Below are positions 9,473-18,890 of a DNA stretch of 64,000 nt, piece after piece. Under the pieces are notes generated by a model that saw only the letters and a program-made list of their open reading frames with translations, made no database searches and was not told the DNA's origin. The translations under genes were made by a program, and so were the position numbers. Source of the stretch: Allocoleopsis franciscana PCC 7113. Its GTDB lineage: Bacteria > Cyanobacteriota > Cyanobacteriia > Cyanobacteriales > Coleofasciculaceae. Where the stretch lies: NCBI RefSeq assembly GCF_000317515.1, contig NC_019738.1, forward strand, positions 5,978,001 to 6,042,000, read 5' to 3'. The first letter of the stretch is position 1, and each line of letters starts with the position of its first letter.

Positions 9473-9979
9473 ATGAACCGTCTGTCTATTTTTGTAGACG
9501 GGAACAATATGTTCTACGCTCAACAAAAAAACGGCTGGTTTTTCGATCCAAGAAGGGTATTAGATTACTTCAAAGGTGAGCCAAACATAACATTAGTCAA
9601 CGCCTTTTGGTACACCGGATTAAAAGACCCTCAAGACCAGCGAGGATTTCGAGATGCCTTAATCAGCCTTGGTTACACCGTCCGGACAAAAATTCTCAAA
9701 GAATATTACGATGATAATTCCGGTCGTTATTCTCAAAAAGCTAATTTAGATATAGAAATTGTTGTCGATATGTTTAATACAGTAGATCAGTACGATAAAG
9801 TGATTCTTTTTAGTGGAGATGGTGATTTTGAACGAGCGATTGAATTACTACGCTCAAAGAATACACATATTACAGTCGTCTCAACCGAGGGAATGATTGC
9901 CAGGGAATTAAGGAATGCAACTGACCGTTACATCGATTTAAATGAAATCCGAGAACGGATTGAAAAAATTGACTATTAA
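9473..9979 (+). CDS. NYN-domain (LabA/DUF88-like) protein
   Basis: The product is 168 residues from the ATG at 9473 (MNRLSIFVDGNN); an in-frame ATG four codons earlier is possible. NYN/PIN-like nuclease acidic residues are visible: D9 in FVDGNNMFY, D93 and D99 in NLDIEIVVDM, and D116/D118 in LFSGDGDFERAI. The SGDGDF motif is the hallmark of the LabA/DUF88 group. Some members are implicated in RNA metabolism and, in Synechococcus, LabA affects circadian output. Whether this is LabA itself is unclear, because cyanobacteria carry several paralogues. The predicted role is a metal-dependent ribonuclease or RNA-binding regulator. Confidence 0.88.
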   Translation: MNRLSIFVDGNNMFYAQQKNGWFFDPRRVLDYFKGEPNITLVNAFWYTGLKDPQDQRGFRDALISLGYTVRTKILKEYYDDNSGRYSQKANLDIEIVVDMFNTVDQYDKVILFSGDGDFERAIELLRSKNTHITVVSTEGMIARELRNATDRYIDLNEIRERIEKIDY

Positions 9980-10057
9980 ATATAATTGAGTAAAAAATAA
10001 CTTCTATCTTATATAGATTGAGGACAATTAACTCTTCATTTTTTGCCAAACCGAGCT

Positions 10058-11731
10058 ATGAACAAGCAACCGCAAACAGACCGCATTATTATCTTTGACA
10101 CCACCCTCCGGGATGGGGAACAGTGCCCCGGAGCAACCCTAAATGTAGACGAGAAGCTGGTGATTGCGCGGCAACTAGCGCGTCTGGGAGTTGATGTGAT
10201 TGAGGCGGGTTTCGCTTTTGCTAGCCCCGGAGATTTTGAAGCGGTGGAAAAAATTGCCAAAGCCGTGGGGACAGAAGATGGCCCGGTGATCTGTAGTTTG
10301 GCAAGAGCGATTAAAGCCGATATCCAAGCCGCAGCGGCAGCGATTAAACCAGCCGCTAAGGGGCGAATTCATACCTTTATCTCGACTTCAGACATTCACC
10401 TGGAATACCAACTCAAGAAATCCAAAGCCGAGGTACTGGCGATCGCCGAGGAAATGGTTGCGTATGCCAAAAGCTTCGTGGATGACGTGGAATTCTCAAC
10501 CATGGATGCCACGCGCACCGATCCAGAGTACCTTTACCAAGTGCTAGAACGGGCGATCGCAGCCGGTGCCACCACGATCAATATCCCCGATACCGTGGGT
10601 TACACTACCCCAAGCGAATTCGGGGCACTGATTAAGGGCATCAAAGACAACGTCCCCAATATTGACCAAGCGATTATTTCCGTCCACGGGCACAATGATA
10701 TCGGCTTGGCGGTGGCGAACTTCCTGGAAGCTGTGAAGAATGGGGCGAGGCAGTTGGAATGTGCAATCAACGGCATCGGTGAACGGGCGGGAAATACTGC
10801 TCTAGAAGAAGTGGTGATGGCGCTGCACGTGCGGCGGCAGTATTACAACCCCTTCTTGGGACGCCCTGTGGAGTCAGAAGCCCCCCTGACAAACATTGAC
10901 ACGCGGCAGATTTATAAAACCTCTCGCTTGGTATCCAACCTCACCGGGATGTTGGTGCAGCCGAACAAAGCCATTGTGGGAGCCAATGCCTTTGCTCACG
11001 AATCAGGGATTCATCAGGATGGGGTGCTCAAGAACCGGCTGACTTACGAAATCATGGATGCCCAGTCCATTGGTTTGACGGAAAATCAGATTGTCTTGGG
11101 CAAACACTCCGGGCGCAATGCCTTCCGCACTCGCTTGCGGGAACTAGGGTTTGAGCTTTCGGAAACCGAGTTGAATAAAGCGTTTATCCGCTTCAAAGAA
11201 CTGGCAGATAAGAAAAAAGAAATTTCTGACTGGGATTTGGAAGCGATCGCCAATGATGAAACCCAACAAACTCCAGAACTGTTCCACTTAGAATTAGTAC
11301 AGGTCTCTTGTGGCAATCAGGCGCGTCCGACCGCCACCGTATACCTGAGAAACCCAGCAGGTGAAGAACTGATGGATGCGGCGATCGGTACCGGCCCCGT
11401 GGATGCGGTGTACAAAGCCATTAACCGGGTGGTGAATGTCCCCAACGAGTTGATTGAGTTTTCTGTGCAGTCCGTAACCAAGGGTATTGATGCCATGGGA
11501 GAAGTGACCATTCGCTTGCGGCACAATCATCGGGTATTCTCCGGTCATGCTGCCAACACCGATATCATTGTTGCCTCTGCTCAAGCCTATGTGAACGCCC
11601 TCAATCGGCTGTATGGATCATTGCAAGGCGACCAAACCCTACGGATTGGGCGTGGGGAAAGCAGTATGAATGAATCAGGGGTAACAGAAGAATCCGTTGT
11701 TGTTCAGGGTTCGATGGTTAATCAACAGTGA
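10058..11731 (+). CDS. leuA: 2-isopropylmalate synthase
   Basis: This enzyme catalyses the first committed step of leucine synthesis, condensing acetyl-CoA with 2-oxoisovalerate. The DRE-TIM barrel signature is in [15 protein letters not shown] near the N terminus, the HxH metal site is in [15 protein letters not shown], and HQDGVLKN and the ESGIHQ region are conserved. The C-terminal LeuA allosteric domain (about 400-530) is present, so leucine feedback is expected. I start at ATG 10058 (MNKQPQTDR, 557 residues). The frame extends to an ATG at 10043, five codons earlier. A slightly divergent, polar C-terminal tail (after [11 protein letters not shown]) is common in cyanobacterial LeuA. Confidence 0.95.
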   Translation: MNKQPQTDRIIIFDTTLRDGEQCPGATLNVDEKLVIARQLARLGVDVIEAGFAFASPGDFEAVEKIAKAVGTEDGPVICSLARAIKADIQAAAAAIKPAAKGRIHTFISTSDIHLEYQLKKSKAEVLAIAEEMVAYAKSFVDDVEFSTMDATRTDPEYLYQVLERAIAAGATTINIPDTVGYTTPSEFGALIKGIKDNVPNIDQAIISVHGHNDIGLAVANFLEAVKNGARQLECAINGIGERAGNTALEEVVMALHVRRQYYNPFLGRPVESEAPLTNIDTRQIYKTSRLVSNLTGMLVQPNKAIVGANAFAHESGIHQDGVLKNRLTYEIMDAQSIGLTENQIVLGKHSGRNAFRTRLRELGFELSETELNKAFIRFKELADKKKEISDWDLEAIANDETQQTPELFHLELVQVSCGNQARPTATVYLRNPAGEELMDAAIGTGPVDAVYKAINRVVNVPNELIEFSVQSVTKGIDAMGEVTIRLRHNHRVFSGHAANTDIIVASAQAYVNALNRLYGSLQGDQTLRIGRGESSMNESGVTEESVVVQGSMVNQQ

Positions 11732-11822
11732 TTGATTTCCTAACAGAGGAAGAAATGTGACGCCTTGCTACACTTCGTGAGAGCAATTTTTAGCCTTTTG
11801 GTATCGGAACAAGCCTGAGACT

Positions 11823-14519
11823 ATGCCAAATCGCCGATTTCGCCTAGAAGTTCGCCAACAACTTCTAGTGGATGCGGGACTGCTAGCGTTGCTAGCGTTA
11901 ATGATCATCATTATCACCACGGCCTACATCTCCAGTGAGCATAACTTTCACTGGTGGATTGACTGGTATGCACGAACTCTGGATATTGTCACAACCGGGC
12001 GTGAATCTCCAGGTGAGGCGATACAACGGGTTCAGCAGTCTTTGATCGCAGAGCGCAATCGCCTGTTCACCCTGCCGTTGATTCCATTTATTTTGGTCTT
12101 CGGCAGTTCCCGCCTGGTTTATGAAATCGCTCTAGCACTGGTTTATCTGCTGCCCTTTGCCTTGGTGATGGGAGCGATCGCCACCCAGCTCATCCGGGCA
12201 CATTCGCGCCCGGTTTTTTGGGCAACCGCATTTTTAACCTTACTCATCCCCGTGAGCTGGATACCCACATTTATGGGCATTCCAGACACTGGGGGAGCGG
12301 TTTTTTTGGGTCTGGCAACGTTCTTTTACTTGCAGGATGTCAGACTCAAGACAGGGTGGCGAATTCCTCTGATCGGATTCTTGATTGGGGCGGCGATTTT
12401 GTTGCGCCGTCCCTTCGTCTACGCAGGCGTAACGTTCCTCGGAGCCATCACGTTACAAGCTTTACTCTTCTTCATCGCTGAGGTAGGAAAAGCGTCACTC
12501 CAAGAAGTGAATGAGAAACAGGTGCTATCTCTGAGAGAAAGCCTCAACCCCATCGTCCAACCCTGGAGGTGGCTGCGATCGCGGGTGGGGAGGAGAGAGT
12601 CTCTGAACTATCGCTTAGCCTCTGTTTCCACCTACTTAGCTGCCTTCGCGCCTTGGCTGTGGCGAGAACCGACGACAACGGGGGGGCACAATACCCATGC
12701 CATGGCGTGGCGGAATTTGCTGTTGGCTGGTGTGCGGATTGCTCTGATTGGAGCTACAGTGCTGGCTACGTTATGGATTGTCGCACCACAGTTTACCTAT
12801 GCCGCCTTAACCACAAATTACAAAAACCTCTACACTTCTTGGAGCTTACCCTTTAGTGACATTTTCAACTTATACGCCTCATTCTATGGCTGGGGAACGT
12901 GGCTATTAGTGCTACTGGGGTTTTCGGCAAGTCTTTTAACTCGGAGTTTACCGTTAACCGGTGTGAGCTTAGTGGGGTTGTCCGGTGTCTTATCCCTGAG
13001 TGTATGGCTGGTTGTACTACGGTACGGTAACGTCTTTTATTCGTTACAAGTCACACCGTTCATCGTTATCGGGTTGGTTGCCTTGATCTGGACAACTTGG
13101 ATCAGGCTGAGGGGGAAAAGGCGATCGCTCCTGTTAGGGGTGATGGGTGGCTATTTAGTGGTTAACTTCATGGTTGGATTAGCTCCAATTGGGACAATGA
13201 GCCGTGTTTTTCATCCCTTGTTTGCCCTCAACATGCCTCCCTTGGTGCGTACAGACTATGATGAGGTCGTTCGATTGGTCAACTCCCTACGTCAACTGAC
13301 TCCTGAAGGAGAGCCGATTTTAGTGGTAGGTTTTCAACGGCTTCAGTTGACAGGAAATATGCTGCGATCAGCGGAGTACCTCCTCTACCCTGAAGAGGAT
13401 CGGGTTTTAAACACCTTGCCTGCGCCTGAAGTGGACTCTCGTGATTCTTATCCCTTAGAGGAAATGGTGGAGGCGCAGTATGTGGTGGTTCCCAGTCGGT
13501 TGCCGGCTTATTCAAGTAACCCCGCTCAAAATCCTGCGGTTGGGGAATGGCTACCTAATCAAGAAAACGATGTTGTTAACGTGGTGTTTGATGCGTTTAC
13601 GCAAAATTGGGAGTTTGCCCAAGACTTTCGACGCCTCCCGACAGAGTTTCAGTTTGAGAACGGGGTTGTTGTGAATATTTACCAGCGACTTCGTCCCACG
13701 TCTCTGGCGACAGCGGTGCGAACCCTCCACGCCATGCAGCAACAAATTGGTGAACGACCCGGTTCCCAGGGAAATTGGATTATTCTGAGTCAGTGGTTAC
13801 ACAACACAACTGTGAGGCAAAACTCAGGCAATCGGTATAAAGTGGTTGCTTTTCGTCGCGATTACCCTTGGGGTGAGGAGGAGAGAACTTACCGATTGTT
13901 TGAATCCACATCGTTAGTGAAAGCACTGGGTTTGCCATCCCCCTCTGGGCGTAGAGCCAAGACCTTATCATCTTCGGCACTCTCTGTCGAGCGATCGCCA
14001 AACGGACGCGATCGTACGGTTCGGGGAACCTTGGCTTCCAACGTGGCAACGTCTCAGGAACGAGGAGGAACGTTAGAAGCGCCAGATTCATCATCCTTCC
14101 CCTTGCCCAAACTGCGTCTCGTTAGAGCGCTGAGGAATCAAGGATTAGAACAGCCGAATACGGCTCTACCCGATCAAGAAGCCAGGGAAGACCGTACTCA
14201 GCAGCTAGGCACATCCTTACTTTATCTCGGCCCACTGACAGACCAAGCCAAAGTTTCGGGTGTGATCGATTACCTGGATCAAGCTTGTGTTGGCTCCTCT
14301 CTACGAGTGGCAATGCTGGATAAAGAAGGTGACATCGTGAGTTCAACAGAAAGTGCCTATCGTCATACTCCCGAAAAAAGCACCAAATTTGACCTATCCG
14401 TTCGGGGTCAAGATTCAGCCTATCTCTTATTGAATATCCTGAACTACGATCAAAATGATTTAGTGAACTCCTGCACGCTCCAAATCAATCCCTTGACCGT
14501 ATTCAACCCCAAATCGTGA
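11823..14519 (+). CDS. large multi-pass membrane protein, glycosyltransferase-39/ArnT-like
   Basis: The 898-residue protein has about ten hydrophobic helices in the first 470 residues (for example LLALLALMIIIITTAYI, FILVFGSSRLVYEIALALVY, FWATAFLTLLIPVSWIPTF, TVLATLWIVA, GVSLVGLSGVLSLSVWLVVL) and a long soluble C-terminal half. The HNFHWWIDWYARTLD segment after the first helix, with acidic residues in the first luminal loop, resembles GT-C transferases that use polyprenyl-linked sugars. I see no decisive motif, so the enzymatic call is inference. The region around residues 700-780 is Ser/Arg/Pro-rich and looks like an unstructured linker. A methyltransferase gene follows 76 bp downstream, and the two may act together on a surface glycan or lipid. 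Confidence 0.7.
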   Translation: MPNRRFRLEVRQQLLVDAGLLALLALMIIIITTAYISSEHNFHWWIDWYARTLDIVTTGRESPGEAIQRVQQSLIAERNRLFTLPLIPFILVFGSSRLVYEIALALVYLLPFALVMGAIATQLIRAHSRPVFWATAFLTLLIPVSWIPTFMGIPDTGGAVFLGLATFFYLQDVRLKTGWRIPLIGFLIGAAILLRRPFVYAGVTFLGAITLQALLFFIAEVGKASLQEVNEKQVLSLRESLNPIVQPWRWLRSRVGRRESLNYRLASVSTYLAAFAPWLWREPTTTGGHNTHAMAWRNLLLAGVRIALIGATVLATLWIVAPQFTYAALTTNYKNLYTSWSLPFSDIFNLYASFYGWGTWLLVLLGFSASLLTRSLPLTGVSLVGLSGVLSLSVWLVVLRYGNVFYSLQVTPFIVIGLVALIWTTWIRLRGKRRSLLLGVMGGYLVVNFMVGLAPIGTMSRVFHPLFALNMPPLVRTDYDEVVRLVNSLRQLTPEGEPILVVGFQRLQLTGNMLRSAEYLLYPEEDRVLNTLPAPEVDSRDSYPLEEMVEAQYVVVPSRLPAYSSNPAQNPAVGEWLPNQENDVVNVVFDAFTQNWEFAQDFRRLPTEFQFENGVVVNIYQRLRPTSLATAVRTLHAMQQQIGERPGSQGNWIILSQWLHNTTVRQNSGNRYKVVAFRRDYPWGEEERTYRLFESTSLVKALGLPSPSGRRAKTLSSSALSVERSPNGRDRTVRGTLASNVATSQERGGTLEAPDSSSFPLPKLRLVRALRNQGLEQPNTALPDQEAREDRTQQLGTSLLYLGPLTDQAKVSGVIDYLDQACVGSSLRVAMLDKEGDIVSSTESAYRHTPEKSTKFDLSVRGQDSAYLLLNILNYDQNDLVNSCTLQINPLTVFNPKS

Positions 14520-14595
14520 ATAAGGATGCATTTTTTGCCTGAAATTTCTAACTGATCCTTGTAAAATCATTTAGCAAAAGTGTGCTGAAAACGAA

Positions 14596-15396
14596 ATGTT
14601 AGACGAAACCTTGGAAAAAGAGCGACGCTTCCATGATAATTGGGCTGCCGCTATTGATATAGATGGAATTCGGGTTGCTGACTATTTTGAAGCTTGTACC
14701 GCTCCCGAAAATCGCTTTATTCTACGGCAGATGGGAGACATCCGAGGTAAGCGGCTATTAGATTTGGGATGTGGTGCGGGTGAAAATAGTGTTTATTTTG
14801 CCAAACAAGGGGCGCATTGTGTAGCGACCGATTATTCACCAGGAATGGTAGAAGTGGCGCTCAAGTTAGCGGCCTCGAATGGAGTCAAAATTGAAGGATG
14901 CACTGCCAATGCAATGGCGTTGGATTTTCCAGATAACACCTTTGATTTAATCTATGCCTCCAATTTATTACACCATATCCCAGACCCCAAAATCGCTTTG
15001 AAAGAAATGCACAGAGTCCTAAAACCGGGTGGAAAAGCCTGTTTTTGGGACCCATTAAAGCACAATCCGGTGATTAATGTCTATCGCCGCATAGCGACTG
15101 AAGTGCGTACTGAAGATGAAATGCCGCTGGATATTAATATTGTTAATTACATCCAATCTTTATTTTCCGAAACCGCTTACGATACCTTTTGGATAGCCAC
15201 ACTTTGGATTTTCTTGCGCTTCTATTTGGTAGAAAAAGTTAACCCTAATCAGGAGCGTTATTGGAAGAAAATCATTTTGGAGCAAGAACGATTAGCACCG
15301 ACCTATTTGCGATTGGAACAATTCGATAATTTCTTGAAGAAACTACCATTGATGAAACGTTTGGCTTGGAATTTAGCTGTGGTAGCAACGAAATAA
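14596..15396 (+). CDS. class I SAM-dependent methyltransferase
   Basis: The 266-residue protein has a Methyltransf_11/25 core: motif I LLDLGCGAGENSVYFAK (residues ~52-68), an acidic residue ending strand 2 in CVATDYSPGM, motif II-like FDLIYASNLLHHIPD and KEMHRVLKPGGKACFWDP. The C-terminal 90 residues contain a hydrophobic stretch (FWIATLWIFLRFYLVEK), which suggests membrane association. This family methylates small molecules, quinones, lipids or sugars. Substrate is unknown. It sits directly after the GT-C-like membrane protein gene. Confidence 0.88.
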   Translation: MLDETLEKERRFHDNWAAAIDIDGIRVADYFEACTAPENRFILRQMGDIRGKRLLDLGCGAGENSVYFAKQGAHCVATDYSPGMVEVALKLAASNGVKIEGCTANAMALDFPDNTFDLIYASNLLHHIPDPKIALKEMHRVLKPGGKACFWDPLKHNPVINVYRRIATEVRTEDEMPLDINIVNYIQSLFSETAYDTFWIATLWIFLRFYLVEKVNPNQERYWKKIILEQERLAPTYLRLEQFDNFLKKLPLMKRLAWNLAVVATK

Positions 15397-15413
15397 GTAT
15401 CGTAACGTAAGGT

Positions 15414-15476
15414 GTAGGGGCACGGTATTTCAAATATTCGGTCACAGCCAAAATGTTAGTCTTGTCATGCCCCTAC
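15414..15476. repeat. inverted repeat GTAGGGGCA...TGCCCCTAC
   Basis: A 9-bp perfect inverted repeat flanks a 45-bp spacer. A related compact copy lies at 59319-59347. Such GTAGGGGCA hairpins are dispersed in cyanobacterial intergenic DNA. Confidence 0.65.
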
Positions 15477-15525
15477 CTACCTCTGTAAAACTAAATCCGC
15501 ATCTATAATCTTTTATATTGTCTTT

Positions 15526-15632
15526 TATAGCTATAGCCATAACGGTTGGGACTTTCTTTAACAGCCCAAACGACCACATAGCAGTTAAAAACCCTTCTGC
15601 CCTGTGTCATGTGCCTTTTGCCTTTTGGTATA
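15526..15632. repeat. dispersed intergenic repeat, copy 1
   Basis: The segment starts TATAGCTATAGCCATAA, contains GGACTTTCTTTAAC and ends in a CTTCTGCC/CCTTTTGCC tract. It matches 36726-36826 over its whole length with scattered mismatches and one gap. It looks like a non-coding repeat joined to a TGCC-type short tandem repeat. Confidence 0.7.
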
Positions 15633-15888
15633 TCCTTTTGGTATATATTGTTTATTTTCTCTTGTTCTTTCCTCTACAAACGCTGTGCCTCTGTGATTTT
15701 TTCTCAAAAAAGATTGACAACAGTATCCTTCTTGTTGCTGCCGTAAATAGGGGTTTAAGATTAGGGTATTTTTATTGAAGGTAGAAAAAACAGGTTCCTT
15801 TATCAGGAAAAAAAATCTTTATATTCTACAGCCAAACTAAGGTATATGAGGTTAGAATCGTGTTCGTTTATCTCATAATTGACGTTAT

Positions 15889-16317
15889 ATGTCTAGAGGC
15901 TCACGAGAACAAGAAGTACTCAGTAATAAGTTTGGAACAATTACAGACAAACGACTGATATTTCTGAGCAAGAAAGATTTATTTCAGAACGGGACTCGCG
16001 AAGAAATGCCCCTTAATCAGGTGGTTTCTGTGCGTTTTTATCAGCAGAAATCTTTTGTGGCTATTCTTATAGGTAGCATTGGTATATTGGTTTCCCTCGT
16101 ATTGGTTTCTTTAGTACGGGGTAATTTAGTTACACTTATGCTTGGCGCTCTCATTATAGCCTTGTGTGTTTGGATTGCTTACTTAGGATTTGCAGGCTTT
16201 CCCACAGTCGCGGTTACCACTGTCGAAGGTAGAATTACTCATGCTAGGGGTTGGCCTAATGATAAGAGTGAAGCAAAAGCGTTTGCGCTAGTTTTGCGGG
16301 AAAAAATTGGTGCTTAG
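15889..16317 (+). CDS. PH-like (bacterial pleckstrin homology) membrane protein
   Basis: The 142-residue protein has a predicted membrane hairpin of two helices in the middle (VAILIGSIGILVSLVLVSLV and a segment around LGALIIALCVWIAYLGF). The flanking soluble parts resemble a bacterial PH-like domain: NKFGTITDKRLIFLSK with the usual T..RL.F.S strand pattern, MPLNQVVSVRF, and after the helices VAVTTVEGRITHARGWPNDK..A.AFALVLREKI. Function is unknown; such proteins are thought to be envelope or stress associated. The domain call rests on pattern and not on a search. Confidence 0.7.
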   Translation: MSRGSREQEVLSNKFGTITDKRLIFLSKKDLFQNGTREEMPLNQVVSVRFYQQKSFVAILIGSIGILVSLVLVSLVRGNLVTLMLGALIIALCVWIAYLGFAGFPTVAVTTVEGRITHARGWPNDKSEAKAFALVLREKIGA

Positions 16318-16772
16318 AGTAGTTTTTATACACTAACTGCTGTATCAAGCTATAGCAGCCTTCTTTGATTTGTGAACTTAACGGGTTTGAACCCCAGAGA
16401 CACAGACAGAAGAGGAAGAAGAGAGAGTTGAGAAATTCACGACTCAAATAGAATTGCTATGGTGTAGTGCATTGCAAAATTATCTAATTCCCATCTTTTG
16501 ACAGGGATTGAGGTAGGGGAAGAAGCGTAACTGGCTGTTATGCAATTGGCTGTGTAGCTAGTTTTTCTTAGAGTATAGGATTTTTCAGCACTCACTCCAG
16601 CCGACTGAGGTGCTTTAGGGAATTGTCAGTGGCTATCTGAAGCCTCGCTGTTAAAAGTCAGCGTATTTACGGAGCTGTTAAAGATTAGTTTCTAAATTTA
16701 GGTGTATTCTCGGATGTAGAACTAATTGATAAATTTTATCATGAGTTTTAAAATTTAAACTCAGTAAAACCT
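16318..16772. other. intergenic region
   Basis: About 455 bp with no supported ORF, no convincing RNA gene and no T-tract hairpin that I can see. The last 80 bp are AT-rich and probably hold the promoter of the next gene. Confidence 0.4.
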
Positions 16773-17246
16773 ATGGAACCGTTTATCGTTCAAGGCACAA
16801 TTAAGCTAGCAGAAGGTATCTACTATCTCCTTACAGATACAACAGAATATCATCCAGAGCGTCTGTCGGGAAACATGCTTTCTCTATTTCAAAACTTTAA
16901 GAGTTCCTATGACTCCAAAAACACAACTCATTTGAGCCGACTATTGTCTGATTCTTACTCAGGTTCTTTGTATCAAGCCAAAACCAAGGCTACTTTCATC
17001 CAAGTATTAAAGCCAATGTTTGATCTACTTCCAAAGTTTTTATATCCTAGCCTAAGTATAAACATCTATCAAATAACAAAAGATAGTGACTCAGTATTTG
17101 GTTTAATTATAAACTTTAAAAGTAATGTCAAAATGGCTTTTATCCCTCTTGCTTCTATTGACTCAGGTCAAATTTACGTTGAGGCTCGTCCTGAAGGTGA
17201 ATATCGTATCTGGAGAATTACGTGCATTGACACAATAAATAGCTAA
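16773..17246 (+). CDS. hypothetical protein, 157 residues
   Basis: A soluble protein starting MEPFIVQGTIKLAEGIYYLL. The helix-then-strand order (NMLSLFQNFKSSYDSKNTTHLSRLLSDSYSG, followed by strands SLSINIYQITKD, FGLIINFKS, EYRIWRITCID) recalls NTF2/SnoaL-like folds, but this is only a shape impression. I recognise no named family. It lies 66 bp upstream of recQ on the same strand and may share its transcript. Confidence 0.6.
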   Translation: MEPFIVQGTIKLAEGIYYLLTDTTEYHPERLSGNMLSLFQNFKSSYDSKNTTHLSRLLSDSYSGSLYQAKTKATFIQVLKPMFDLLPKFLYPSLSINIYQITKDSDSVFGLIINFKSNVKMAFIPLASIDSGQIYVEARPEGEYRIWRITCIDTINS

Positions 17247-17312
17247 AAATATCCTAACGAAGTTTTTTATATTTAACAGCTCTGAATTGGGTTTAAGCAT
17301 CTACTACTCATC

Positions 17313-18776
17313 ATGAACACTTCTACAACAACATCCTGGAACAATGTCCGCGCCGCCTTCAAAAATATTTGGGGATATGATGATTTTCGATTCCCCCAAG
17401 GTGAGATTATTCGTAGTCTTTTAGAAAAACAAGATGCCCTGATTGTCCTACCCACAGGTGGCGGCAAATCGATTTGTTTTCAACTTCCAGCACTCCTCCA
17501 AACAGGATTAACATTGGTAATTTCTCCACTTGTTGCACTGATGGAAAATCAGGTGCAGGAATTACATCAACTGAAGTTACCAGCAGCCCTTTTGCATAGT
17601 GAATTGCCAACCCACCAACGACGGCAAACGCTTCAAGCTTTGGAACGTCAGCAGTTACGATTACTCTACCTATCGCCGGAAACTTTATTGAGTACACCCG
17701 TATGGGAACGGTTGTGTCAGCCACAGCTTAAGATTAATGGGTTGATATTAGATGAAGCACACTGTTTGGTGCAATGGGGTGATACCTTTCGACCCGCTTA
17801 TCTACGTTTGGGTGCAGTACGACCCGCTTTACTTAAATGTAAGCCAGCAGGAACAAAAATTAGCATTGCTGCCTTTACAGCAACGGCTGACCCCATTGCC
17901 CAACAAACAATCCGCAATGTCTTGCAATTACAACAGCCAAAACCTTTTTTAATTAGTCCCTATCGGCAAAATTTAAACCTCAAAATTCAAATTGTCTGGA
18001 CTCCTAGAGGACGCTGCCAGCAACTATTAAAATTTATTCAAGCACGACAGAAGCAAACAGGCTTAGTCTATGTTCGTTCCAGACGGGAGAGTGAAGAATT
18101 AACGGAATGGTTGGGTTCTTTGGGTTATGCAACAGCGGCTTACCATGCGGGATTGAGTCCTGAAGAACGTCGCGCTATTGAAGCCAGTTGGCTAAGTGGA
18201 AAAAGTCAATTTGTAGTTTGCACTTGTGCGTTTGGGATGGGTATCAATAAGCCTGATGTTAGATGGGTGGTGCATTATCAATCCCCTCAGTTGTTATCAG
18301 AGTATATCCAGGAGGTTGGCAGAGGGGGACGGGATGGTAAACCTTCTGACGCTTTGACGTTGATCAGTGAACCAACTGGATGGTTAAATCCAGAAGATAA
18401 GCAGCGACGTGAGTTTTTTGTTGATAAAATGCGATCGCAATATCAAGATGCCCAGCAGTTGGTGAAGAAATTGCCACCTCAAGGGGATGTGGCAACGATA
18501 GCTAAGCAATATCGCGACGGTGCAATTGCTCTGGCTCTCCTTCACAGTGCGGGACAATTAGAATGGAAAGATCCTTTTCATTATCGCAAACGGGCTTCAG
18601 GAACCTCTCAATCTCTCGCCCAGTTGAGTGCGGCACAGGAGAAGGTACAAAAGCAGATGACTCAATATTTAAACACTCGTGAGTGTCGTTGGCAATTTTT
18701 GTTAAAGGCGTTTGGTTTTAATGAGGAAGCGGCTGGATTTCGCTGCGAAAATTGTGATAATTGTAGTTGCCGATAG
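17313..18776 (+). CDS. recQ: RecQ-family ATP-dependent DNA helicase, short form without HRDC
   Basis: This is a 3'-5' superfamily 2 DNA helicase for replication repair and recombination. Visible motifs are motif 0 FRFPQGEIIRSLL, Walker A LPTGGGKSICFQLPAL (Lys52), Walker B LILDEAHCLVQWG, the aromatic-rich loop after DEAH, motif III AFTATADP, motif IV GLVYVRSRRESEEL, motif V VVCTCAFGMGINKPDVRWVVH and motif VI QEVGRGGRDGK. The zinc-binding region is compact: CRWQFLLKAFGF ending in CENCDNCSCR. The protein ends there, at 487 residues, so the winged-helix and HRDC domains of E. coli RecQ (about 610 residues) are reduced or absent, as in several cyanobacterial RecQ paralogues. Confidence 0.93.
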   Translation: MNTSTTTSWNNVRAAFKNIWGYDDFRFPQGEIIRSLLEKQDALIVLPTGGGKSICFQLPALLQTGLTLVISPLVALMENQVQELHQLKLPAALLHSELPTHQRRQTLQALERQQLRLLYLSPETLLSTPVWERLCQPQLKINGLILDEAHCLVQWGDTFRPAYLRLGAVRPALLKCKPAGTKISIAAFTATADPIAQQTIRNVLQLQQPKPFLISPYRQNLNLKIQIVWTPRGRCQQLLKFIQARQKQTGLVYVRSRRESEELTEWLGSLGYATAAYHAGLSPEERRAIEASWLSGKSQFVVCTCAFGMGINKPDVRWVVHYQSPQLLSEYIQEVGRGGRDGKPSDALTLISEPTGWLNPEDKQRREFFVDKMRSQYQDAQQLVKKLPPQGDVATIAKQYRDGAIALALLHSAGQLEWKDPFHYRKRASGTSQSLAQLSAAQEKVQKQMTQYLNTRECRWQFLLKAFGFNEEAAGFRCENCDNCSCR

Positions 18777-18890
18777 GAAGTGTCTGTACAGTTTATGATT
18801 AACCAACCGTAAAGGGTAAAGAAAAGAGAAATAAGAGATAGATAGACTGAATTTTTTTCTAGATAACAGTTTGCTTTTCCCAGGCTAGAG

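Larger units (their letters stand above)
15397..15888. other. repeat-rich intergenic region
   Basis: Nearly 500 bp containing two dispersed repeats (15414-15476 and 15526-15632, listed separately). A plus-strand frame of 86 codons (15518-15778) is made largely of the second repeat and I do not call it a gene. The 100 bp before 15889 are AT-rich. Confidence 0.6.

Noticed and set aside
15518-15778. 86-codon plus-strand frame after the methyltransferase gene
   Set aside because: It translates the dispersed repeat that also occurs at 36726-36826 and a T-rich tract. The hydrophobic look comes from T-rich DNA.
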